64,000 nt of DNA from Centroberyx gerrardi. Lineage: Eukaryota; Chordata; Actinopteri; Beryciformes; Berycidae. Made by a program: the position numbers and the translations under genes. Below the pieces are notes generated by a model. That model was not told the DNA's origin. It did not search any database and saw only the letters and a list, made by a program, of their open reading frames with translations. The DNA lies in the NCBI RefSeq assembly GCF_048128805.1, contig NC_136001.1:5772001-5836000 (forward strand), in the 5' to 3' direction. Shown piece after piece: positions 33,826-62,642 of this stretch (positions are counted from its first letter, which is position 1; every line of letters starts with the position of its first letter).

Positions 33826-34258
33826 TGAAGAGGTTCCAGGGGTTCTTGAGGAGGTTCTGGGGGTCTTTGAAGATGTTCTTCGGGTCTTTGAGGAAGTTCC
33901 AGGGGTTCTTGAAGAGGTTCCAGGGTTTTTTAAAGAGGTTCCAGGGCTCCTTCAAGGGGTTCCAGGAATCCTTGAGGGAGTTCCAGGGAGTCCCCCAGCA
34001 AACTGAGATATAGTTTAATTTCATTATAATTTAATTTGCTAGAATATCCTATTTAAGGAATGTATAAGAATGATTATTGCTCAGTGATTACAATGTAGTT
34101 CTACTACAGTGTAGTTCTACAATTCAATACTAAATCAACAACAGCAAAAGTATTCCCATATGGGTCCCTGGGACTAAATCTAATCAAATGGGGATCCGTG
34201 GGGCCTAATGTGTGTCTTTTGGAGGTCTGAGTCATGAAAACATTTGAGAACTCCTGAC
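33826..34258. mobile_element. hAT-like remnant with expanded internal minisatellite
   Basis: Seven or eight degenerate units of roughly 24 bp (33826-33995, of the type GAGGTTCCAGGGGTTCTTGA) give an in-phase eight-residue protein period, with no other sign of coding. The following 250 bp ends in TTTGAGAACTCCTGACAG and resembles, in the same orientation, the element at 56407-56696, whose right part contains a single unit of this type. I infer that one end of a hAT element was amplified here. I could not place its left terminus. Confidence 0.6.
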
Positions 34259-35373
34259 AGTAGAAGACTCTCTCTCTCTTTGGGTTCTTGCTGTGTGGCA
34301 CCTTGGCTCTTGGAGCAGGTGCTGGGCCAGGCATAAAGGTATAAAGGCCATCTGGAGCGGTGAGAATGAAGACTTCCACATGCTGAGATGCGTCAGACCA
34401 ACCATCTGGTCTCTCCTTTTCCTCCACTGAGACAACCTGTCGTCACTGCGGCCTCCGGCTCGCTCACTACAAACATACCTGTTCACTCTCTGGCTTCGAT
34501 TAGCATCTGTCCGCCTGCTGCAGCAGGAGAAACCAAACGAGTGTGAAGACCTATCCCCTCTTTTTACGCTAGTGCTTCTTTGGATTCATTCATGGCTCTG
34601 TGTTTTGGAGGGAAGTTTGCCTGAGATGGGTGATGTCATGTGGGCTTTCTGTCTGCCCATGGGTGTAATCTGGAGCAGCATTGGGAATGTTGACTGTTTT
34701 GGGGACTAAGACCGAGAAACTTAAGGCTTTCAACCAATGAAAATTAACCCAATTTGAATTTTGCTCAGGACACACAAAAAGTGATGGACAGATGCATAAA
34801 TCTAGGTGAAGGAAACAGGGATGTAGTGGTAAATAAAAAAGGAGGGTAAACTATAACCTCCAGGCAGTGAGGCAAACAACCACCAGTAGAAACAAAAATC
34901 AATTATATTCTTAGAGAAGCGTTCATTCATGCTTCCTCTCGCCTTAAAAGATCCCATGTTCATATGATTATCAGTGTGATACTACTTAATATGATGTCTA
35001 CTATGAATTTATGTCATAAAGATATAAGTCTGGGCCAGTTTACCCTGCATTACATCCCTGAAATTAATACAATTATCATAATCATCAAGACAGATAGAAT
35101 AATCATAATAATTAACACAGAGAACCAATAGCGTACCTTTCTTTCATAATGCATCCAGAGACTTCTTCACCAGCATAGCTCAATGCTTCCCTCTAGTGGA
35201 CATGGAGAGTACTGATGCTGTGTAGAATAGGACGTTGTGTTTAATGTGCAGTACTGAAAAATGGTCAGGAATCTATTTGGAAGCCATCTCTAAAGACAAA
35301 AAATCAGGGAGCATTCAGGACCAAGGTATGGTAATTATTTATTGTGAATGTTGTTGTTTCTACTTTATTAATT
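34259..35373. other. Intergenic, no gene recognised
   Basis: No exon, RNA gene or clear repeat that I can support. Confidence 0.5.
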
Positions 35374-35920
35374 AGGGGAGACTGGGGATGATTGTAACAC
35401 ATTTTGTCTCAGTCCCTATAACTCTTGAGAGTTTTGGTGTTAGATCTCAAATTTTGACACAAAGTGCCCACATTTGTCTGCTACAAATAGCAATCACAAT
35501 CATGAATTGATGTCAAATACAAGGACTTCCATTGTTACAACCTACCCCAATACTGGGGTAAGTTGTAACAAGAGGAAAGAAGCTAAATTTGAGCCCAGAC
35601 TATACAATTTGTATTAGAACAGCTCTAATGAAGAATGTATGACATTAAAGAACATGACTGTCAGTGTGTGTGTGTGTGTGTGTGTGTGTGTCTTTGACTA
35701 CACTGATCCTTTTGAACTGAACCATTTTAACATCTCTTAACTGTGCATGCATGTATGGGTTGTCTTTTTAACAAAATTAACAGAAATCTCAGTTAAACTT
35801 AAATCTTAAGTCAATTAAAACTTAATTGACCTGAAATGTGCTGTTCCATCATGTGACTGTTTAATCTGAGTCACAGTAACACTTTTTTCAACAGTGTTAC
35901 AACTATCCCCACCCGTCAGA
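35374..35920. mobile_element. Non-autonomous element with GATTGTAACAC ends
   Basis: GGGGAGACTGGGGATGATTG followed by TAACAC at the left is answered by GTGTTACAACTATCCCCACC at the right. Inside is a palindrome-like CTACCCCAATACTGGGGTAAG, and a (TG)n run at about 35664-35691. Stops occur in all frames. The right terminus is worn and no target duplication is clear. Confidence 0.55.
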
Positions 35921-36495
35921 CATTATATTTCTAGCTGTTGTAGAATGGTGGTTTGAGATTAGCATGGATGGAATGCATGACATTTTACTTGAAAGACTAC
36001 TGTTTCATCTAATACAAATTCTATCATTTTAACTTCAATGCTATCAGTGCTAATCAAAATATAAACTTGGTTCAAAAAAATACTTTCTTACCTCAAAATC
36101 ATTTTTTTGGCTGTAAAATCTGCAGCTTTGCTTACACAGCCATGAAACTGCACATGTAAGATCAGGAAGGAAGCGGGTGGGGGTGGCTGTATTGCATTCT
36201 GGTCTGTTGAAGCTACTTTGGGTGGAGAAATTGGTCTCTCTTCCTCTTCTGCGATGGTTTTCTCCCTGTATGATCGATAGAAATTAGCTGCCAATAGCTG
36301 TTTTTTAGTGTTAAATTGTTTTAGGGTGGATTTTTCCTTTAACTGGCCACCCCTTGCAGAGGTTTCTTGTGATGGGAGGAGCTAACAACACCTCCAGAGG
36401 GCTCAACAGTGAATTTCGGTGTCCTAGATCCACCCCGATCTACACCTAAACTTAACCTACACTCCATCAGGCTACATCACACTGGACTATAGAAC

Positions 36496-36961
36496 AGTGA
36501 GGGCTGATATATCAGGCTGACATTGGCCTTTTACTATAGAAAATCAGATATCAGCCAGTCATTGTTGTCCACCTGTGGTATGATGGAGGTTCCTCCCTCA
36601 CCACAGCTACATGAAATGTCTGTAAAACCTGCAGTGAGATTTGATTTTCTTTGCACATTTTATTCCTTCATGTAAAGTATTTTTTGTGTAGATTAATTCT
36701 TCACGTAAAGCAGTAATGTATCCCAAATTTTCCCTACCATTGAATAGGCGAGGGGGGTGGGGGTGTCACCCTGCATTAAGGAGCTGCTAACCCTAAAAGA
36801 ATTTAATTCATCTGCATTTCAGTGGAGAGTTTTAGTGTCCCATGATGGTCTAAATGCTGTTCCAAAGGTTTTTCCACCCTGACAAGAATACAATTCTGGG
36901 GGGGAAACACTGAATACTTGTATTTTTTCGGCAAGAAAAATATCAGTATCGGTTGAAACCT
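36496..36961. repeat. Dispersed repeat family, copy A
   Basis: Shares GACATTGGCCTTTTA, the GATGGAGGTTC-CTC...ACCACAGCTACAT block and the AATTCTGGGGG-AAACACTGAAT block with the copy at 60564-60998. Fragments of the family also occur at 49536-49755 and 57191-57412. Confidence 0.75.
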
Positions 36962-37644
36962 AGTGACGTTCGATTTATGTCTCTTGTACGTGTCCACTTT
37001 TCAGGCTGTTACAATGCACCCTGAAAGATAAATGGAGTGCTTTCCCGGTTAGTTCAGATACCTACAAACCATACTGAAATGTAAAGGTTTGCCCGCATCC
37101 ATGCCCGTCCACTCAAATGAAACATCAAAATGGCAGTTTTCAAAATACATTACCATCATGATTATTTTATTATCAAAATGCATTACATCTCTTTTGCTTC
37201 TTAAATCTTTTGGAGGGGGGAGAAAAAAAAAATCGAAATAGTTACTACTATGCTCTGTGTAAAAATAAAACAAAAACTAACAAAATCTGATCTTTACAAA
37301 AAAAAAAAAAAAATGAAGTGTCTGGTTTTTGGAAGAACCCAGGAACAGACCCGATGATTAGCATCCAACCACCTGACAAAAGTCGGTCGCTCAGACCCCA
37401 AAACAAATATCATGCGGTAAATTTAGTGTACTATATTTTTCTCCGTACAAGTCTCTATAACACATTTTCTTTCTATACAAAGTACACATATTCATACATA
37501 TTGTCGTATTGTGTCATTTAGGTTGTATTTCTTTCATTTTAAGGTGCTGGTTAAAATTTTGGGTCACAAATTTTTTTTTTTTTTTCAATTATTCGGAAGT
37601 CTTTCTGTCTGTCAAACATTCATGTAACATGTGAGTACCCTTCT

Positions 37645-37708
37645 GTCTGTGGGTGGATGGGGTGGGGGTGGGAGGGGGGGCAGGGAGGAGGGGGGTGGGG
37701 GTGGGGTT
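37645..37708 (+). repeat. G-rich tract, C-rich in setd5 mRNA sense
   Basis: Many runs of three or more G (GGGTGGGGGTGGG type) give quadruplex potential on the plus strand. In the sense of setd5 this is a poly(C)-rich stretch, probably within the 3' UTR. Confidence 0.75.
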
Positions 37709-39351
37709 TAAAGGTCAGGCGTCCAGTCAGGTGACCAGTCCCTCGGTCTTTGAAGTTTTCCATACAAAAATCCAGCATTTGTTCCGGTACAACATCCTCG
37801 GTCCAAACAAACTACCAAAAAAAAAAAAACAGGAAGAGGAGAGAGCGACTCCCACCGTGCTTCAGCTATCAGTTTAACGTTGTGTTGAGGTCCCGCTGCA
37901 GCGCTCATGGCACACGACTCAATAACTTATTCTGTCATCTCTTTTCCTTACAATTCAGTTGGTGAGGATCTTATTAAAAAAAAAAAAAAAAAAAAAGGGA
38001 TTACAGCATTCTGTGGAAAGGGAAACTTTATGAAGCAGCTCTCGCATAAAAATAAGGAGAACACAGCAGCTTTTTGTTATCTTGTTTTTATATACCGTCC
38101 AAACCATCCCATAGAAACCTCCCTTCCCCCATTTTGTGGTATACGGAATGCAAGGATTGGTCAGAAAAAATACTCATATAAATTTTCAAAAAAAATTTAT
38201 ATATAAAATCCATACAGGATTCAAAAGAAATGAGACAAACCCAACAACGGAGTAAAGAAAGTCAGATTATTAGCTTCTCATTTTGTTCCTGCATTCCATG
38301 ATAAAATATATGTATGATCAGGATGCAATTTGGAGGACAATAAACAGATTCAAAATGATGTAATGACGAGATGAATGCAGCCGTTCGTGGGGAACATAAC
38401 TGGATTTCAAATTTATTGGAAAAACAAGACTGCAGCACCATGAATCATAAGACCTGTATGTCTCAAGTACAATATCGGAAAACCTACAGTGACGTAGTAC
38501 TAAAGTGAAATCAAAACAGTCGAGTGGGGATGAGAGAACAGAAGAGGAGAAAATAGAACAGAAAAAAATTAATCAATGAACATCAGAAAAGATGGAGAAC
38601 CTTGAGAAAAAAAGCTGTTTTTTTTATGCTTTTCGAGACACAAAAGCTGGTAATCATATGGAATGATCCTATCCGGGGAGCTCCTGTCCTCCCCGCCTGT
38701 CAAATGCATCTTTATAACGGATGATCAACACATCAACTTGCACCGTTTCCCCTTTCCAAATGAAACACTTATTTACTGACAGACTTGGCTGCTCGCCAAA
38801 TCAAAAAAGTAACCTTGGAAAAAAAAAACCAAAAAATAAAACAACTCTTGCTTTGAGTTACATCTGCATCGCAGCATTTATCCGACCTGGGTACCGAGAC
38901 GACGGGTACGCTTTTTTTTTTTTATAACTTTGTACAGATATTTGTGTAGAAGTTTTTACTTTCCAACGTTACGTAGCCTGTTTGCACAGTCCGACACATC
39001 AGGAAACACTGGGGGCAATTTCAAGTTACATGTGATTTCTCTATTTTTCAGAATGTGTCTTTTTTTCTTCTTTTTTTTTCCCAAATCGCTTCTTTCCACT
39101 GATTCCTTAATGATGTCCAAAGTCAATGATTAGCTTTGTGCAGAATGCAGTAATTTGTTTTTCTGAAAATAAAGAAAGAAAAGACAGAAAATAAGAAAAA
39201 GGAGAAATCCATACAAGAAGTCCTTGCTCCTCTTAGGTCTGTACATTTCCCCTCCCCGAACTCCCTGAGCCCCATTTCACCACAGGTTTAGGGGTTGAGG
39301 AGGTACGCAGCTTCATACACACAAACACGCTCACATGCACACACTGACTCT

Positions 39352-39360
39352 CTCTCTCTT

Positions 39361-39414
<54 letters not shown>
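39352..39414 (-). repeat. (GT)n(GA)n microsatellite next to the setd5 stop
   Basis: About 19 CA units (39376-39414) and then CT units (39352-39375), read as GT and GA in setd5 sense. The repeat begins 12 nt after the stop codon. Confidence 0.93.
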
Positions 39415-39417
<3 letters not shown>

Positions 39418-39426
39418 AACAAGGTC

Positions 39427-56834
<17,408 letters not shown>

Positions 56835-56858
56835 GACGTCCAGCACAGCGACGCGTGG

Positions 56859-56945
56859 GAGGGGGGGGAAGAGGGGGGAGGGGGGAGGGGAGTGGGAGGG
56901 GAGGGATGGGACGGGACAGGGGGGAGGAGGAGGAGGAGGAGGAGA
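56859..56945 (+). repeat. G-rich tract in the template of the setd5 leader
   Basis: Runs of G separated by single A or T. In mRNA sense it is a C/U-rich stretch ending about 25 nt before the setd5 start codon. Confidence 0.85.
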
Positions 56946-56959
56946 GGTGAGGATGGGAA

Positions 56960-57037
56960 TCACAGGTTCCCAACTACAGCGACAGGCCACTCGAGGGGTG
57001 GGGCGCCGCCGAGCCGCAACCCACGGCTCACGGACAT
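56960..57037 (-). promoter_or_regulatory. setd5: Upstream ORF in the setd5 5' leader
   Basis: The start exon appears to begin at 57045, after CTCTCCCCAG. Its first ATG (57037) opens a 25-codon frame (MSVSRGLRLGG...) that ends at 56960, before the main start at 56834. The main start is chosen because it gives the conserved SETD5 N-terminus. If the exon start is right, ribosomes must re-initiate or skip this uORF. Confidence 0.6.
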
Positions 57038-57190
57038 GGGGAGACCTGGGGAGAGAGGGTGACAGGCAATGAGTGATACATACCCCCACACACAGCTTGG
57101 ATACAGTCAAAACATCGCAAAAACAAGCTTCATGAGTCAGCATGTTATATGGAATGATGGAAAAAAAACTGCACTCACTGTACTTTCCTT

Positions 57191-57412
57191 TAGGGTCCGA
57201 CTGATATTGGTTTTTGAAGGCCCATACAGATATTTTTAGACTGACAATATTCAAAACCTTTAATTTGACCCTTTTTTCCTGCCAACAAATTACAAGGATT
57301 CAGTTGTTCCCCCCAGAATTTTATTCTTGTCAGGGTGGAAAAGCCTCTGAAACAGCATTTAGACTAAATCTCTCCATTGAAACCGAGAATAATTAAATGC
57401 TTTTAGGGTTAG
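57191..57412. repeat. Dispersed repeat family, copy C
   Basis: Begins TAGGGTCCGACTGATATTGG and contains the CCCCCAGAATTTTATTCTTG block of copy D in reverse. It ends near TTTTAGGGTTAGACCCA. Confidence 0.65.
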
Positions 57413-57419
57413 ACCCACC

Positions 57420-60400
57420 ATACCTATTCAAAGGTAGATTATGCCTTTATTGAAGAATTCAATTACAATAAAACATTACTGAACAATTAAATGAAGAAAT
57501 TAAAAGAGCAAAGAAAATAAAATTTCATTGCAAGTTTTATCTGATAGGATTTGATAAAAGCCCAAATATGGTGCTTTACCATATACACAGCTCATTGGCT
57601 GTGGCTGTCATTTGATTATAATCACCTGTTACTTTATTACAATCACCTGTGATTTTCCTACCAAGATGGCTGTTTGGTGATGTAACAGAATACTATGAAT
57701 ATCGTCCTGGTATATCAGCAAACCGGCCTAACCCTAATTTCATTAGTACTTCTTAATTAATTTGGTTTCATTTGATGAAGCAGCAGAGTTTGTTGACATA
57801 AAAATACTGTTGGGTGACCAACAGCAGCGGCAAAACCCGTAAGGAGCAGAGCACAGCAGGGTCAACAAGTAATTGAACACCAGTAGGCCATCTTGGACAC
57901 TGTTACAATAGGAAGCCGTAATTAACCTGTACTTTCTGTAACAGCCTCCGAGAAGTCTAGAATTATGACCCAGTGTGGGGCCTGTTTTCATAGATCATTA
58001 CTTATTTCAAATCACCAGAAGAGAACAACCCTTTGGATAATTGCTTATGACTGCTTTCTGTTTGACTAGTGAAACAAAAAACAAATTATGGCTTGTTCAA
58101 GCATGGAGGCACTAAGTTCCGGTTAAACTTGCCTCCTTTACAAGGGGCAACAACAGCACAGTCACAGTTGAACATTAACAGACAGATGGTTGTCATGTCC
58201 ACATAACAACAATAAACACAGCGCTTCAGTGGAAAATCATCCTAGCATCCCTAATGAAGATCCAAATTTGCTGAGTCATCTTGACAAAAAAGGCTTTGAG
58301 TAAGGAGCAGCAGAGAGCTTTTATCTGCCCCGTCTAAAATGACAACTTGATATGGACATAGTGTGGTAGGACTGTCTCTTATCCATACAGAGGCTTCCGG
58401 TATGGATATGGAGGGGGGGCTATTCAGAGAGCAGAAAAACAACCAGCGGCTGCACAGCTCTGTTTATACTGAGCCTCCCATCAGGACGCACTACCAAGGA
58501 GAACCAGCAGGGGGCGCCTTCCTCCCAGACGGCCCGGAGGGGTGAGTCATCCGACATGAGGCTGGGCCCTCTAGTCATGTGATCACACACTGCTGAAACA
58601 CTGACCCACACTCCTCTGCTCTCTCTCCCTCTCCATCTCTCCCTCGCTCGCTCATCCGCCCAGGCAGACGCATAGCTAGCAGGCTTGCAGGCAGTAACCA
58701 CGGCTGCAAAAAGAGGAACAGGGCCTTCTGTGCTCCTTTCACACGCCGAGGAGAGGATTTGGCTTACAGCAAGGTCATCCCTCGGCCAGACGCATGCAAA
58801 CACAGTCACCCACAAACACTACACTGATCAGATTCACCAGAACACAAGCTTCAATGGCGGAGGATTCTGATTCTTTTCACAAGAGGAAATTATGAGCTCC
58901 AGACTTAAAAAAAAATAAAATAAAAAAAAAAGCCCTGACATAAAACATGGGCTGCCTGAATTGCTGGTTTATTAGGAGAAGCCATCCAAAGCAATAGCAG
59001 CAGCAACAGGATGTATGACATTTCTGTAGCTGTCCCCTGGCTACAGCCAACTGTTGCCCTCGCTCTACAGCACCGAGGCAACCACAGTAAGGCTGGGGAC
59101 TTCCAATAATGTCAAGGTCAGTTCACCCTGCTCACTGTCAAACAGAGAATGTCAGCCCCATCTGGCTGGATAGACACTGGTAGGTAGCAAAAATAAATAT
59201 CAACATGCTTTCTTAATTTCAAGAAAAGGTGTAAAGGTTTGGTTTCAAATATAGAACATTCTAGCACATCTCAGGTCTCAGACAAATGGGCTTGGTGTCA
59301 AGATACCCCAAGACAAATACTGGAAGACAGATTTTGGTTGGGACTAAACAATAATTGTTTTTGTTCCACTTCAGTTCCACCTCAAATGTGACTCACTGAC
59401 AAAAGAACAGCCCGGAAGGTCGCACAAAGGGTTAACTCCAGTTTCTGACGCATTAGACGAGATGGCATGGAGTGGATCCCATGGTGCCCCATCCACAGCC
59501 TTTATGAGGACCACTTGGCTGTTTATTAGTCTTGTGGATGATCCCCGTCTCACTGAAATAGCTACCTAGCTCCAACCCAACCCACAAAGGGAGACACTAT
59601 TTGGGCCTCTTCCAAAAGAGCCAGACGGTGAACTAGGGAGGTAAATTCCATACGAAGAAGGAAAGCCTTTCTTTACCTCTCTCTCCCTGTCCCCCCCCCC
59701 TCCCCTCCCCTCCCTTCCCTCCCTTCCCTCCCTTCCCTTCCTTGTTCGTTCCTTTGGCCATGAATACCGGGCTCAAATTACCAGCGGGCTCAACAAAGTC
59801 TTTTCACTTCCACTAGAACAGAGGCCATTTTGGAGAGGAGTCTGAGAGGGAGGGGTGCGCGCACACACACACACAAACAGCACAGAAGACCCTCTCTCTC
59901 TCTCACCGTCTCTCCAATGTCTCCCTCTCCCCTCCCTCCTTTTTAACCCTCCAGTCTTCAGACACTGTTAGGCGCTCCTAGACTCATTTTGTACCGTTGT
60001 GCAATAAATTATTTGATTCCCTTTAATATTTTAATGCGTCCCTGGAGTGATATAGTGTACGCATGTCGTCATAGGGAGTGGGACAAACAAATCCAACCAT
60101 GCAAGCATACACACAGCAGCTCAGAGGCACGTACACATACACACACAATGCCACGCCTCACCTCAACCGAGCTCGGCGAAGCAAGTCTTGTAAGCGTTGG
60201 ACAAAAATAACATACCGATAGACCAAAAATAGTCAGGCACACCAACATGCAGAGACGCATACACACACACACATTCTGCTTACACTCCCTCTAGCACTTT
60301 AGTTAAACCCCTACACAGAACAGGTGAAATGGGAGAACATAAGAGCATACTCATTCACTATAGGCCTACAGGACAGTTTTTTCCCTATTGGGAAACCCCC

Positions 60401-60555
60401 AAAGTAAGGGAGAGGCAACTGAGAAAGGCCTTAGGCAGGTTGTCATTCAGTAACTTCTACCACCGGCTCAGTGACCTTGCTGTGCTGCTGAATGTTAAGA
60501 CCGAGGATATAAAGCCTTCTGTCTTTGCTGAAAGACACAGTTGTACATAAACAGC
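57420..60555. other. Upstream flank or first intron of setd5
   Basis: No coding exon is recognised. A polypyrimidine low-complexity stretch lies at 59691-59745 (CCCTT/CCCTC units) and a short A-rich run at 58906-58932. A non-coding setd5 first exon may lie here or beyond the window. Confidence 0.45.
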
Positions 60556-60563
60556 ATACACAC

Positions 60564-60998
60564 TGGGGTTAGACCAATATCTGTCTGACATTGGCCTTTT
60601 ATGTAATATTGGATATTGGCCAGTCGTGTCGTCCACCGGCGATATGGAGGTTCTTCCGTGACCACAGCTACATAAATATAGTCTGAAAAACTTAATGTAG
60701 AAAAAAATAAATTTACCTGTATGATTTTTGTTGTTTTTGTAAATTAATTCTTCCTTTAAAGGCATTGATGTATCTCAGATTTTCCCCTTTATTACATAGG
60801 TGGGGTGAGTGCTAAACCCACCTAATCCATCCATTTTACCATCCTGACAAAAATAAAATTCTGGGGGAAACACTGAATGCTTGTAGTTTTTTGGTATGAG
60901 AATGGACACATTTAGAGATATTGAATATTGGTAATCCGCAGCTTCAATCCAAAAATACTGATTACAGGCCTCCAAAAACCCATATCGATCAAACCCTA
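60564..60998. mobile_element. Dispersed repeat family, copy D, probable hAT MITE
   Basis: The left end TGGGGTTAGACCAATAT and the inverted right end TAGGGTTTGATCGATATGGG match. The flanks ATACACAC (60556-60563) and ACTCACAC (60999-61006) agree at 6 of 8. It is the most complete copy of the family in the window. Confidence 0.75.
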
Positions 60999-60999
60999 A

Positions 61000-61687
61000 C
61001 TCACACTTGCAAAAAACAATCACACGCACAATCCATTTACAGATGTTTTTTCCACATATGGCTTCAAACAGACAGGCTTATAGACCTATAATACATACAT
61101 ATACACAGAGTTTGGGTATGAACAGCACGTCCATGCTCACACAGCGTCCACCTGTGCCTTGCCAGACCTTCACAACACATCCAGTCCAGTGAGATTACAC
61201 CAGCCCCCTCAGTCAGCCCCCGCACACATGCTGGCTGTACAAGGCAGGATATGAATATATCTGCCGTTCCCTGGCGCTGTGCAGGTTGAGCTGCACTCCC
61301 CGAGCTACAGCAGGAGGAAATTGAAGATGAAGAACAGGCAAATCAATAGGGCCTGGCTTCAAGACAAATGGGAAATGTGGCCGGGGAGAAAGTATGGCTC
61401 GTTTTAGATCTTATTTTACACTCACCCAAACACATTTACAAATTTACAAAGACATACACTCTCTCTCACACACATAAAAACACAGGAGAGACGTGATGTG
61501 AGACTCTTATGTGCATGCAAAGTGGTAGGCTATGCCTACGTCATTTCTAAGTTGTGTGAGACATTTATGCTAAACAATCTGGCAACGTAACAGTAGCCTA
61601 CTTCATTTGTCACAAATGGAAAAAAAGGAACATAGATTTGGGCCTACAAGATTGTAGTGGATATAGTGTGGGTAAGTGACACGTGGT
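61000..61687. other. No feature recognised
   Basis: Upstream of setd5. No exon or repeat that I can support. Confidence 0.45.
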
Positions 61688-62642
61688 ATGGCTGGGCAAT
61701 ATGACCTGAAATCCATATCACGATATACTGTCACATTTACCCCAATATCGATAAATGAAACAATAATTTGTTTATATTTTCTACCTTGGTGAACAAATAC
61801 TACATTCTCTATTAGTGACATGGCCCTCTGTCAACTACAGTACTGGAATAATCAGGATAACCACATCATTCATCAATGTATTGTCAAGAACAGATCCACT
61901 CTACTGTATTGCTACGCTGTGGTATGTTAGCTGTCTTTCAGTATCATAGTAGCCCGTTAGCCAAAACCAAACTTCAATTCTAAGCCTGTTATGCAAAAAA
62001 ACTCTTTGTTAGCTCTATTTAGTTATAAAATATTCACCTGCAAAAATGTTTTTTGTCATGCATAAATTAGCCACCAGTTACAAACACACATTAGGATACG
62101 AACACTGGGCAAGCGAGCATCATTCAATACAAGGTGAGAGAGCGCCGTTTCATTAGCATTAGGCAAAATTAATAAATTCCACAACTGTTATGCAAAACTG
62201 CCTAGCTTGCTAAACGTAGCCTAGTTTTTAACCAAAATATTCACCAGTAAAAAATATTTTTTTGTCACATGTAACCACTGCAGATGCAAAGCTACGCGAC
62301 CAATGCGGGGTGAGCGAGCATCAGAGGTACAAGTTTATTCCAGTTCCATTATTTAGTATAGGCTACGTTATGGCAATTTCACGTCATCTCTTTTATATAC
62401 ATGTCTTCTCTCTGCAGTCTGCAGTGAGGGGAGGGGGCGGGGGGCGCGAGCGAGTGGCAAGTCTTCTTCTTTACGACAGTGAAATACTACCACTAAGGGA
62501 CTCAAGGGGTCACCAGAGTCATCAAGCACTTGACAGCACTAGAGGAATGCATTTACCAAACATATCAACATGTGGGAAATTAGGTCGGTAAAAGATTCAA
62601 AGTGTTGGTTTCGGTAAATGTTCGTTATACCACCCAGCCCAA
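61688..62642. mobile_element. Worn hAT-like element, about 955 bp
   Basis: TGGCTGGGCAATATGACC at the left and GTTATACCACCCAGCCCA at the right are inverted and of the common fish hAT type. Near the left end CACGATAT and ATATCGATAAA motifs occur. The flanks agree poorly, so the boundaries are approximate. Confidence 0.6.

Larger units (their letters stand above)
37166..39426 (-). other. setd5: Presumed setd5 3' UTR
   Basis: About 2.2 kb after the setd5 stop codon without coding potential, rich in A and T runs. Possible poly(A) signals on the minus strand (TTTATT on plus) lie at 38412-38417 and 37166-37171. The extent is an inference from typical SETD5 3' UTR size. Confidence 0.45.

Noticed and set aside
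33783-34024. Repetitive open frame with an FQGFLKR period, on both strands
   Set aside because: It is explained by a 24-bp minisatellite. There is no splice context, signal peptide or upstream start, and it overlaps hAT-derived sequence.
58420-58815. A 131-codon minus-strand open frame upstream of setd5
   Set aside because: No recognisable domain, no conserved start and no splice partner. Chance length for a moderately GC-rich stretch.
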